A program made the position numbers and the translations under genes. From Ceratothoa steindachneri (taxonomy: Eukaryota > Arthropoda > Malacostraca > Isopoda > Cymothoidae): DNA of 64,000 nt. Shown here one piece after another: positions 11,622 through 22,061 of the stretch; positions within the stretch are counted from its first letter, which is position 1, and the number at the start of each line of letters is the position of its first letter. Location: contig OZ018326.1 of the NCBI GenBank assembly GCA_963969495.1, forward strand, positions 176,923,056 through 176,987,055. Direction: 5' to 3'. The notes under the pieces were generated by a model, which did not search any database, had not been told where the DNA came from, and saw only the letters and a list, made by a program, of their open reading frames with translations.

Positions 11622-12660
11622 ATGAATGACTTCCGGCAAATTGCGTCTGTGGAGCTCCGAGATTACAAGGAAGGTGAAGATTTTTAATCTTACTTAACGC
11701 ATTTCGGGAAAATATTATAGGTTCACAACTGGGATATCGAAGAAGACGTGGTCGCCAAACTCCTGCCTTTGCTAACTTTCCAGCTGCGAAAGATTTTCAT
11801 ATCCTTCGCGTCGGAGGCGACAATTGATTATTCGACGCTGAAATCGGAACTGCTGACTGCATATACTATTACTTCCGATTTTTACCGCGCTAAATTTTGC
11901 CACGCCGCATTAAATCCAATCAAACCTTTCGTCAGTTTGGATATACGCTTCAGAGGCACTTTAATATCTGGCTGGATTCCTCTAAAGTCGACCACTATTA
12001 TGACGCGCTAGTCTAATTCGTCCTAAAGTACTAGCTTTTGGCTTCGCTCTCTTTCGAAATTAGATCATTTGTGAAGGACAGAAGGTGTTACGCATAGAAA
12101 AGCATGCAAATCAAAATTTTCTCCCCGTAACCCAAGTAGGTTTGTCAAAGTAACTTGCCAATCGAAGCCCCAAAACTTCTTTTCTTCTGGACGTCGGGAC
12201 ATCAAACCTTTCTCATCAAATTCGTATGCGTCATCTTTCCCCAGAAGGCATTTTGTGTACTTCTTGTGCGATATTGAAGGTCATGTGAGTACCAAATGCC
12301 CTCAATGGTCTCAATTTCGCAGCCGTTCTCGCAAACAAGTGCTCCAAATTAGTGCCACCCCCGTTGTAAGCTGAACCGTCTTCCTCTCCGTCTGCTTTTA
12401 CTGCCGCTGGCCACCATGTTAATTTCTTGTTTGAAAAAGTTCCCTGGAAGCTTAAAGTTTGAGACCGTAGCAGTAAACTGCTTCCGAGTCTCCACCCTTG
12501 CCAGAGATACAGGGTGTATTTGTATAGTGGTGTCGGACAAGCTACTTCCCCCAGTAGCTCCGAACCATGTCAAACTTGCAGTTGTACATGACTAGCTGGG
12601 GCGGGCAAACCGTTTTTCCATCGTGAAATGTTTCATCGACTGTGCATACTTTACCGGCTG
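11622..12660 (+). pseudogene. retroelement gag-protease relic
   Basis: This is a decayed gag plus aspartic protease from an LTR-retrotransposon-like element. Gag begins at the ATG at 11,622 (MNDFRQIASVELRDYKEG) and, after two stops, continues through DVVAKLLPLLT and STLKSELLTAYT. A frameshift near 11,910 leads to FRQFGYTLQRHFNIWLD, and further stops precede RSFVKDRR. A CCHC-like knuckle remnant lies at 12,267-12,299 (C-x4-H-x4-C, GH intact), with its first Cys one frame away. A protease-like DTGC with VVSDKLLPP follows at 12,506-12,545; DTG is the retropepsin active-site triplet. Similarity fades after about 12,660 and no reverse transcriptase or integrase was seen. The clade (Ty3 or BEL) is not settled. 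Confidence 0.7.
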
Positions 12661-12879
12661 GCTGAGGTAGTAGCAGCCCCAATAAATTTGTGCGCTGTTT
12701 TGATTGGTCAGTACCAACGGGTTTCCTCCACCCCTGTGGCTCAACCCGTCCTCATGCAATCTCAGAAGATTGAGGAAGCAACGGTGCCCGCTTTCCTTGA
12801 AGCCCTCTCTTGACCAAAGCCTGGAATAAGGTACAAGAATACACCAATAAAAACCAACTCATTTTATAAATCGTGAAGG

Positions 12880-13015
12880 ATAAGCTATACTAGGGTAGGA
12901 ATGGCATGAAAGGCTATACTAGGAGAGGCTACGTACGCTATGATATGCTAGGTTATACTATGCTTGGGTATCATAGATTATTTTATGATATGCTAAGATA
13001 TGCTAAGATATAATG
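12880..13015 (-). repeat. inverted remnant of the pentamer array
   Basis: The text GCTATACTAGG, GGCTACGTACGCTATGATATGCTAGG and repeated ATGCTAAGAT is the reverse complement of the word set forming 4,310-6,530. It is only about 135 bp long here. Its orientation, opposite to the large array, parallels the opposite orientation of the two LTR-like copies outside it. Confidence 0.7.
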
Positions 13016-13760
13016 TATAATGTATACTTTATGCATTCCCCAATCCCATGTCCCGCTCATCTTAACGGTTTACTTGGCATCATGTATACAGGATATATTT
13101 GAGAAGAGGTCCAAGAGATTTATGATTAATTCTTTTTGAATGTAATGAAATAATGCATCCACTTTTCAATAATTCAAATCGGAAGAGAGATCATTGGTTT
13201 AAGCTTTATTCTTTTAATTTAAAAGGGATTAATGAATATCGTCATTAAAAGGATGTTTGCTCGAAGACTTTCCTTTGTTTTTTTTATTATTTTAAATATT
13301 TTAGAATTAATGAACAAAAGATTTACTGGGATCTGACAGAATATCCCCCAGAGGTGATATGTATTTTTTTTCAATGTACCTGATTAATTAACTTAAATTT
13401 TCGATGGATTCTATGCGAAGGATCTTTTATGGATTTATTCGTTCCTTTCATTTGCAGCTCTGTGTGTGAAAGAATTCTGACAGAAAGGTCTTCATTGGAC
13501 TTGGCATTATTCATTCAGGTGAATGCGATTAATAATCATTTTTAAGGAATTCTAACAAAATAAGCTCAATTATTTAGCATTATTATTTAAATCGGTTCTT
13601 AGTCGAAGACTTCTGACTAGTTTTAGCCCTAGTCTTTTAAGTTAAAAATAAATTATGACGTAGGAAAGGATTTCTAGCACATAGATTCTCATGGGATTTT
13701 GATTTGTTCTTTAAAATGGTAACGAATTCCTGAATATCAGTTAGAAAGGACTTTTAAGCC

Positions 13761-13826
<66 letters not shown>

Positions 13827-14354
13827 TATTTATATGTTCTTAAAATAGAATGTATTAATTACATCATTTTAAATGAGGACTTTGAGAAGAGCCTTTATTG
13901 GTTTTAATTTTTTTTTCAAATCAAATTTTCTGATTTAATATGCGAAGATGAAAGGCGCAGGTGTTTTCAGAGAAATAATGGATTTCTCATTAGCGATTGG
14001 ACTTGGAAGTTTAATGGTGAAGGGTGACTTTTAAAAGTGGGTTCTAAAGAATCTGGTAATATTTAAGGAATTGAAATATGTAGAGTTTACACATCCCTCC
14101 TACACAAAATACGAAGTCTATTACGAGCGATATCTACTGAGAAATTACACAACTCTCCCGTTAAGCAGGAACCTATCCTTGGCAAATGAATTAGAATGAA
14201 AACAGATTTAAAAAATATTAGTAAAACAAAGGAAACAACAGATTTTTCTTTCTAAAAACATCATGATTCACAAATATTTAATGTTTAGAACCTTCAAAAC
14301 TATTATGTGAAAAGTATTTACAGTGAGTCCGTAAAGTCAGGAAACAGGAAATAT
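13016..14354. other. AT-rich DNA with a (TA)n tract
   Basis: A (TA)n microsatellite with one TG interruption lies at 13,766-13,834. Between 13,100 and 14,030 the words GAAGACTTT, GAAGGATCTTTT, AAAGGTCTTCATTGG and GAGGACTTTGAG recur at irregular spacing, perhaps a very decayed tandem repeat. No coding frame is recognised. Confidence 0.5.
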
Positions 14355-14590
14355 CACAATGGTCTTCTCGTTAGCCAAACTTTACCCCCTCCCCTTCAAT
14401 TTTTTCCTGGAGTATGCTAAAGAAGAGGGTGGGTTAATTGCTCTCTTCGTTCACATTACTTACACCCATAGACTTCTGTTGGTGGAGTATGGTAAAGGAG
14501 AAGGTGTACTTAATGGTCTCCTCGTTCACTAAATCTTACACCTCTTCACTTATTTTTCTTGCTGTATCTTAAAGGAGACGTTATAACCAA
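14355..14590 (+). repeat. three-copy ~77-bp minisatellite
   Basis: Units begin near 14,358, 14,436 and 14,512 with AATGGTCTTCTCGTT, AATTGCTCTCTTCGTT and AATGGTCTCCTCGTT. Each continues through TTACACC-like and CTGGAGTATGxTAAAGxAGA-like text. The units are diverged from one another. There is no coding content. Confidence 0.75.
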
Positions 14591-15037
14591 TTAAAATTAA
14601 AGAACCAGGCACCAGAAAAAACAGCGCATCATAAATAAATGTGCTCAAATTGCCTGAAATTTATATTTAATGCATCAGGGTCATTTGGATAATATTTCAA
14701 AGTGCATCGAGCTTTGCATCACAAATGTTAGAAATTACATATAAAAGGTTATTTAGTGATATTTAAATTAAAAAAATATATATATATTTTTTAAATCGGC
14801 AGTAGCTCATGTCCATACTCTAGGGACAACCTGTAAATTAAATAGCGCAAATTTACATTGTTGCTTTCAGCTTCGCACACTATCAATATGATTCATCATT
14901 TCCTTTTCTCAAGTGACAACTATGATCCGAAAGAAAAATACGTACATATCTATATCATTGGAAGGAAGAAAATATTCTATATATTATTTGTAAACTGAAA
15001 AATAAAAGAGAAACATATATTATCCTTGTGGAAGAAA

Positions 15038-16020
15038 GAGAGAGAGAAGGAAAATCTCCCACCCACCCCTGACTTCCCCAGTTCGCCGTTGACCCCCCTA
15101 AATTTGTCTGCCCTATATACTGCCAAAAGTATACCAATGGAAAGACTATTGACTGGGTATCGCGACTTTGCTCTATAGAATCTATCCAGACCCAAGGAAT
15201 TAAAGATATGTGTCGGCGATGAATTCTTTCTCCACGTCTACATAATCTCGGTGTATATATTCAACAGTTCAGAATTCACCTGCAGATTTTGTCTGAAGCA
15301 GCCATCCAGTACGTTAGATGTAACGTTTTTATAGTCGAGAGGAAATCGACTACATTCTGTCCAGAGAAGAATTGAGTGATTGTCGAAGAGCCGACGAAGA
15401 GCTAGTCGTCACTCACTGTTGTTCGTGGATATAGTTAGGCGAACGTCAACGCTTTTAACCACGTCTTCGGATTTTAAGGATCGGAAAAGCCATGCCCGAA
15501 GCACCTTTCGTTTGCCTCTTAAGGATAAGAGCCCCCTCTCCCACCTTCAGTTTCCGAAGTTGAATTGATCGTCCCGTGAGACGCCTACAAGTTCAAGGTC
15601 GAAATTACCTCCCTGGTCCTACTCGCCGCACATCAAAGTAAAAGGGATTTAACTCGTGCTTCGTCACGCTCCTCCCACCATACCACGTTGAACCTCAACG
15701 ATCGCCTTTGCTCTAGAACTTGCATAATTGTAAAATCATTACTTAATTAATTATCCCTCGGTTTAAACTCAATTGATAGTGTTAATAATCTTAGCAGTAA
15801 ACCGTCAATATTTAATTGCATTGCCATTTAACTTGCCCTATATGTTTATCTAATCGTTAGTCCTATTAAAGTATATTTTTGTAGCCGTGTTTGAACATTC
15901 CTTGGCCTAGCAACTTTGTGTGTAAATCACTCTTAGATCCATTCCCAGGTGGAGCCTTAATTTCGGTCGGCAAGTAGGCTTGTATGCGTATAACGGCGTA
16001 CACGGGTCATATCACGCCAA
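15038..16020 (-). repeat. ~1-kb LTR-like dispersed repeat, copy B (inverted)
   Basis: This is the reverse complement of 3,245-4,240 over nearly its whole length. It runs from the GAGAGAGAGAAGG edge at 15,038 to ATATCACGCC at 16,018. Both copies end at comparable points, which supports a defined element of about 1 kb. Short open frames within it (for example 15,380-15,568) are not conserved in copy A and are taken as chance. It may be a solo LTR; the copies are too far apart and wrongly oriented to be the two LTRs of one element. Confidence 0.7.
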
Positions 16021-17907
16021 TCCTTCTATCTTCATTTTTTTTATTATATATATTTTTAAGACGAATTAAATTTTATTAAAATATTGAATTTTCTTTCAGA
16101 TTCCCTATTTATTAGACATGATTTATGTAATTATATTGTGCTTAATAAAATGGTCACTGGATCTTCCTTATTCACCATTCAATACAAAATTTGTGAAAAC
16201 CGGGATATTAAGGAACTTGGGTTTAAATCATACCATTTTTCGCAATATCTACCCTTTGAAATTATTAAACAAACTCTACTGAAGGAATTTCTAAACTTGC
16301 TATTAACGAGATGTTAGAACAGATTGCACTAAAACATTTTTTTGGAATATCTTTTAGGTGTTACTATGCCTATTTCTCTTTCATTAGTTGAGAAAAAAGT
16401 TAAAGTTTCCATTTTGATATCATTCACATATTCTCGGAATTTTAAAACCGTGGATTATTTACACATTCAATCGTTCTTTCCAACGAATGATATTTTCGTT
16501 TCTTTGGGCAGATTCGCGTCTCGAGGTGTTTTATCAAGTGGATGGCGAGCTGCTCATTAAACATTTCACCATTATACAGGATTGCATACAAATTTTTGTC
16601 TATTAAATAATTACAGATAGATATTCATGTCATTACAAAGTCTCTATGGCTACTTAAATTGATTTATTGAATATATAATGCTATGCGCGGGCTATTAAGT
16701 GTTTTCTAATGCAGCGGCAATTCGGTTGATTAAATAAAGGCCATTATGCATAGTCTATATAACCTTTATGTCTAAAACAAATTCAGTTGATTTATTTACA
16801 ATTATACATAGGTTAGGCAAAACATCACTTAGATATTAATTATAGGAATGAAATTGTAATCAATCCTTCCTGTACATCCTCTTGCCAAACGCGGAATCCT
16901 AAATGTACTGTCGTTATTAGCAGCATCATTCACCTTAAAATTCTTAACTCTTAGTTTTATTATATTTTATAGAATGGATCGGTCTTTTTAGACTCTAATA
17001 CATTTTAATATTAAAAATATAAAAAGTTAAATTTTATGACAATTAAGTATCGATCTGAGGTCACAATTTATCCTACGTAAAATATTGCTCAAATTCTAAT
17101 AATCAACTACAACTATTGTACATTTATTTATTAATTTTCAAGTTATTTTTCAGGTAAGGATTCTAAAACCACCCCCTAATTTCTATCACAATCTTGCTTC
17201 ATCAACTACTATCACTTGTTCTCCAATATTTTTTTAATTCTCTTCTACTTTTACTCAATTTATTACGTTAGACCATATTTTTTAACAGTATGAGTCTTTG
17301 TACAGAAGTTCCACTTTATTCATATATGTTATATCTCTTTTCCAACCGAAAATATCAAAGATAGTACATAGAAAACTATTACTATTATAAACTTACAAAA
17401 TGCCCTAAGAATCAAGGATAATAAGTAGCAGCAAGAGGAATACAAAGTTTTTGTTCATAAAAGTCCGTATCAATAAAGAAATTCCCTCGTTTGTAAAACT
17501 CATTAGTTATTTAGAAATTTATTAAGGCCAAAATTGCAATCAAAGCCCGGGGAAATATATTAACCTCTTCATCAGAGCATTCGGTAATAATTAGAGCATT
17601 TTTGCCTATACGAGTGCACAATTGCAATGGTGTTTTGAATGCATTAAAATTTAATTATGAATCAATTGTCTAATTAAATCGATAATATTATGTACATTAT
17701 AATTATTATAGCTTGGATAGATAATATACTTTTATACATTATTATTTCACTACCTTTGCCTCTTTAAAAATTCTTTTGCAAAAGTGTTGTTTATGGTATA
17801 CTTTCTATAATGTAAGGAAGCAAATTCCTTTAGTTCTACAAATGATGTAATACTAGTTTTGTAGCTGAACCAAATATCTTTTCTCTTCTACTTTTAAATT
17901 TACGCAG
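16021..17907. other. AT-rich DNA upstream of the Ig exon
   Basis: No family match is seen. A short GC-richer patch at 16,511-16,560 follows an acceptor-like TTTGGGCAG but none of its three frames resembles an Ig domain. The frame at 16,084-16,317 has no recognisable motif. If the Ig exon at 17,908 is real, this stretch would be its upstream intron; the last bases before the exon include TCTTCTACTTTTAAATTTACGCAG, with a plausible polypyrimidine tract and AG acceptor. Confidence 0.45.
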
Positions 17908-18034
17908 GATGGTTTAAAAAACGTTCTTTTATACATACCGCTGTCGGAGAGAGATTACGGAACGCTATTTTGCTCCACTACGAACAGTGATGGTCGCCAG
18001 AATAAACCGTGCTCCTTGACAGTCATATCGGCAG
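17908..18034 (+). CDS. single exon: end of an Ig domain, sidestep-like receptor
   Basis: This is an exon-like segment bounded by TTACGCAG on the left and GCAG|GTAAGA on the right. It is open over 42 codons plus one base (starts phase 0, ends phase 1). The translation has LLYIPLSERDYGTLFC then NSDGRQNKPC and VISAG. The order DYGTLxC (the F-strand cysteine of an Ig fold), N-x2-G-x-Q-x3-PC and a final hydrophobic-A-G at the exon end is the pattern I know from the last part of an Ig domain in arthropod sidestep/beat-type cell-surface adhesion and axon-guidance proteins. Local G+C is clearly above the flanks. The frame also stays open to a stop near 18,136 if unspliced. No other exon of the gene was found, so it could be an isolated exon in large introns or a stray pseudo-exon. 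Confidence 0.6.
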
Positions 18035-18491
18035 GTAAGAAATTCTGTATTCGTGCGCGCAAGCTCATCTTGACTTTTCAGTCTCTGCCTCTGGAGGCTT
18101 CTCCTGTGGCAGCCCCGGTGTTCAAGTAGGATAGCTATGAGACTGCGGTACAGGCACATAAACTCTGACTTACAGCTGGCAAAAGAGATCTAACTTGTAT
18201 TTTAGGAATAGCGTGATGTGTAAACCATTTTTTCTCATGTACAGAATTTACCTAAGATTCATATTATATTTCATGGTGTAAAATTTTCGGCCTGATATTT
18301 TAAATACCTCTGGCCTTGCTTCCCCGATTATATACATTCTTGTTCTCTTCTTCCCTTAATTTAGCCACTGAATAGATCCAATTTCAGAAAACGCGCTATG
18401 TTTGAAGGAAATTACAACACAAATGGGATAGTAATTAAGAAATGAAGTAAAGGTGATAATCTAATTAATACCACATTGCGAGAGTTTGTAA
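18035..18491. other. intron-like DNA after the Ig exon
   Basis: The first ~150 bp remain GC-richer than average and contain acceptor-like GACTTTTCAG (near 18,081) and TGACTTACAG (near 18,173). Neither is followed by a frame that continues the sidestep-like protein in a way I recognise. The rest is AT-rich without motifs. Confidence 0.4.
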
Positions 18492-19057
18492 GTTTGACTA
18501 ACTATGCTCATTTTCCTGATATTCTCGCAAATGTTTTAAAATATGTCATCCAGATCCAAGTTATGGTCTGATTAATAAAATTAGATATTATTCTTTATAA
18601 ATTTTGTCTCAACTCCTTTTAACTTTATAATAAATTTTGCCCTTTTAAACCAAACATAGGTTTCTATTTTGAAGAATAATGTAGGTTCTCAAAGCTTCAT
18701 ATACATATATGTGGAATTATTAAGGTTGAGTGATTTTAAATTATTTTCTGATAGGGTTTGCTACCATCCATATTCTTACAAATGGATGTTACTGTACCGT
18801 ATCAGGAAATAATTTCAAATCATATATGTACATATGTACTCATATATAAAGCTATTATTACCATAATTTTGCTTCAAAATAGCAAGATGTTTTAGGTTTA
18901 AAATGGCACAATTTTTTAATTTAAAAGGAGCTGAAACTAAATTTATAAATGATAATATCAATCGTTATCAATCCTACCATAACTTGGATCTGGATGACAT
19001 ATTTTAAGACTTCTGGAAGGAGATCATGCAAACGAGCATAGTTACTCAAAGACGCAA
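18492..19057. repeat. ~565-bp foldback palindrome
   Basis: The two halves are imperfect reverse complements around a centre near 18,775 (CATCCAT ... ATGGATG). Outer matches include CTAACTATGCTC (left) with GAGCATAGTTAC (right). A 20-bp-plus identity block covers AATATGTCATCCAGATCC on the left and GGATCTGGATGACATATTTT on the right. Inner arms carry CTCCTTTTAA / TTAAAAGGAG and TTTTCTGAT / ATCAGGAAA. Arm lengths on either side of the centre are nearly equal (about 283 and 282 bp). It has no coding content. This fits a MITE or foldback element, and the RNA would form a long hairpin. Confidence 0.8.
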
Positions 19058-20767
19058 AATCGACAAAATTTTGCATTCATTTGACGAGGAGACATTTCCA
19101 AATCGACTTAACCCTGCATACAAATGTTTCTATTCAAAGATATGAATTCCCTTTGTGGCATTTCATTCTAGTCACATTTTTATTCTAGATAATTCCTTCA
19201 TTTCATAGCTATAAATTTCCTTTCGTTATTGATCCCGCATATGTTAGGTACTAGCTCTAGCTCTTGCCCTCTTTTTTTTCAATATAAAGAACCCTAATGA
19301 GACGTCCAAACAAATCGTAATCTTCAAAGTATCCATCCAAATGAAGCTTAAAACTTAGCAGGAGGGGAAAGAGCCTCTCTCTCTGACCCGACGGAGCTAT
19401 AAATTACTCTTCTGAATATATTACAAGAAATATAAAATCAAACATGAAAATGTGCTATAATTGAGTGCAGAGAAATGGGCTATGGAAAGAAGTAGAATAA
19501 AAAATAGGAGATGAATCTTTGGCGGACCAATCTTTCTTCTCCATTTATTCAGCGCCAAAGAAAAGGGCGAGAGAGAAAAATTACCCACTTCCTGGAGACT
19601 ATAATTTTTCAATCATAATCGACCAGTTTATGATTACCTCTGATATAAGAAATAAGTAAAGGCGACTCTCTCATCCCAGTCCAACGCTGGCAGTTAATTT
19701 GAGCTATGATGGCAAACAGTTAATACTCAGAATGTGATGACGCAAGGAAATTATTGGTGAAGGTGATATGAAGGAAAGATCCTTTAACAATATTTGAAAT
19801 TCACAAGAAAAATTTAGCATGAAGAGAAATCAAAAAAGGAGTATAATGAAGAGAAAGGAATGCCAGAGTAGATAGCATGCAAAGAAAGTTTAATAATGAA
19901 GTAAAATACAAAGACGTACGAAGGTGTAAGCGGTGTTAAACCTTGATTGTTAAACGTGAACCAAACTATAAATTGTTCATTTCAATCACTAAGATAAAAT
20001 AGGCAAATTGTTTTAACTTAAGGTGATTTTTTACTGCTTCTGTTCCTACTTCAAAGTACAAAGATTGAATCAATAATTCATTCGATTCTAAATTACTTCC
20101 TGTTGGCAAGGTTTCGTATTGTAAGCTTAACTATCCCTAAGGATTATTCAGAGTTCGCAATCATTTTGTAACCTTTTTATTTTTCATCAGTCCTTTGATT
20201 CATTCCTTCTCAATTGAATAAAACCATTTCGATAATATTAAATGCATGAAAGATAAATTTCTTTGAACAGTCTTTCAAATGCCTCTAATCAATTTCTATA
20301 CCTGGCGCTTTTATCAATATTTTGCCTCCAATTTGGCTTGATGATCAGTCAGTGCTTTCTTACCTGTTTTGAATGGCTAAAACAAATAAATCTCTTTTAT
20401 AGTTAAAGAATCATTACTTGATAAATATTTCGAGTTTAAATCGGCAAACTTTACTCTCCTTATTGCAAATTCTATATAAATGCACCCTTGGTATAGCTGG
20501 TCAGTCCATTAATGAAATAACCATTTCTGATCACATTTAAATGCCCTCAGAAGCTAAAGAGAGGCATAAACCAAGAAAGAATAAAATATGCCAAATGAAT
20601 TTTAATGGTCATAAACCAAACTGATAGACCAAGGAAGGGCCTATAAATGCCAGAGGCATTTATAAATGGAGAGGCATTAACAAAAAATGCTTCTTGGGTG
20701 ATATACGAGCAAAGAGTATGTAAGTGTTTGTTCTCTTCTTATACGAACGGGTCTGCCAACCGATTGA
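19058..20767. other. AT-rich DNA, nothing recognised
   Basis: No protein similarity is seen on either strand. Some purine-rich sequence (19,740-19,920) and short CT runs near 19,370-19,390 are present. The 63-codon minus frame at 19,421-19,612 lacks any motif. Confidence 0.5.
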
Positions 20768-22061
20768 CGATAGGCGGTCAATAAGTTTTGCAATTCGGAT
20801 ATAAGGAAACGAGATTTGAGGAAAAGTGTTCTATTATTTTTCAATATAACTACCCTCGACTTCAATGCACTTGCGCCACTTGTCCCCCAGGATTCGAATT
20901 CCCGACAACCATAAATCTCCCGACTGCTGTTCAATATACTCCTAGATGGCGAGCTGGACATCTTCAGCGTCCAAAAACCAGCGTCAACGCAGTGCAGCCT
21001 TGAGCTGGCGGAATTAAAAGTAGTCGCTAGGGGCCAGATCTGAAATGAAGGGGGGAAGGTTGAGCTCCTCGAATCCGCAACCGCGCAGGGCAGCTTGTGC
21101 AACTCTGGCCTTGTAGACAGGGGCATTGTCGTGGAGGAGCATTACACCACGTGTCAACTTACCACGCCGTTCTGACGGATCCACTTCTTTAACCCAGCTA
21201 GTTCCTTGGCGTAATATTGGCCTGTGATGTTCCTTTCACGAGACGCATAGTCTACCATCAACACTCCCTTAGAATCCCAGAAGATGGTGGCCATGTTCTT
21301 CCCGGATGAAGGTTAGGTCTGGAACTTGATGGGGGTTGGAGAGCCCCAGTGCTTCCAGGCCATGCTTTTGAGCTTGGTCTCGGGATCCCAGGGATGGACC
21401 TACGTTTGATCACAGGTCACTATGCGTGACTCGAATCTCGCCGGGTCTTGGTTGTACAGGAGCAGCAGCTCCTCCGAACTTTGACGACGTTTAAGTCAAT
21501 CATGGGGCATGAGGTTTCTAGGGACCCAACGGGCAGAGACCTTGATCATGGAAAAATTGTCATGGATGATGTTGATAATACTTCCATGTGATATTCCAAG
21601 TTCTCGCCCGATTTCTTCGACCTTCAATCGTCGATTTTCGATGATAATCCTCTCCACACGGGCCACATTGTCCTCGTTGGTCACGTCTGACGAGCGTCCC
21701 GGACGAGGATCATCTTCAAGGGACTTACGACCATGGCGGAACTCCCTATCCCACCAAGTACTGGTTGCATAGTAAGGGGCGGTGTGGGTGTACACTGCAA
21801 CCATGCGTTCATGGATCTCTTTTGCATTCTTGCCTTCCTTGGTAAAAAATTTGATCACTGCGCGGTGCTCAACCTTCTCCATTGTTGAAATATTTGTGAC
21901 TGACGATCTGAGATCATCTACTGCTTTTTAAATAGACAAGGCAGGAGCGTGCGGTTTCATGTCTTAACTTGTCATAACTTGTATTAACACCCCCGCAAAC
22001 AGCCACCCCCCTTCCTCTGTTTTGCCCTACCGATTCGCAAAACTTATTGACCCCCCCCTCG
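20768..22061 (-). mobile_element. mariner element, nearly full length, inactive
   Basis: The element is about 1,294 bp, typical for mariner. The right terminus read inward on the minus strand is CGAGGGGGGGGTCAATAAG, followed by TTTTGCGAATCGG. The left terminus read inward on plus is CGATAGGCGGTCAATAAG, then TTTTGCAATTCGG. These are ~30-bp inverted repeats. The right end is next to TA (22,062-22,063), the mariner target; the left flank reads GA, so its TA has mutated. The same termini bound the deleted copy at 42,887-43,815. The transposase relic is annotated separately. Confidence 0.9.
20834..21882 (-). pseudogene. mariner transposase (DD34D), broken
   Basis: This would encode the mariner transposase that binds the inverted repeats and excises and inserts the element at TA. 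The chosen start is the ATG at 21,882 (MEKVEHRAVIKFFTKEGK). An N-terminal helix-turn-helix pair runs through DPRPGRSSDV and the second helical block ISHGSIINIIHD. The frame is intact for 128 codons to a stop at 21,496, after VPRNLMPHD. Beyond it, in frame, are VTCDQT (first Asp; the usual following Trp is a stop), KHWGSPTPIKF and IFWDSKGVLMVDY. After a frameshift near 21,160 come LLHDNAP (second Asp) and DLAPSDYF (third Asp, DD34D spacing), ending in KCIEVEGSYIEK near 20,834. Total length (~349 codons) matches the family. About six stops and one shift make it nonfunctional. Confidence 0.92.

Noticed and set aside
12349..12573. 74-codon minus frame
   Set aside because: Antisense to the protease-like DTGC segment of the gag relic.
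3245..16020. The two ~1-kb repeats as the paired LTRs of one element flanking gag
   Set aside because: They are in opposite orientation; LTRs of one element are direct repeats.
16511..16560. Possible exon after TTTGGGCAG
   Set aside because: No frame continues or precedes the sidestep-like Ig text and there is no convincing donor site.
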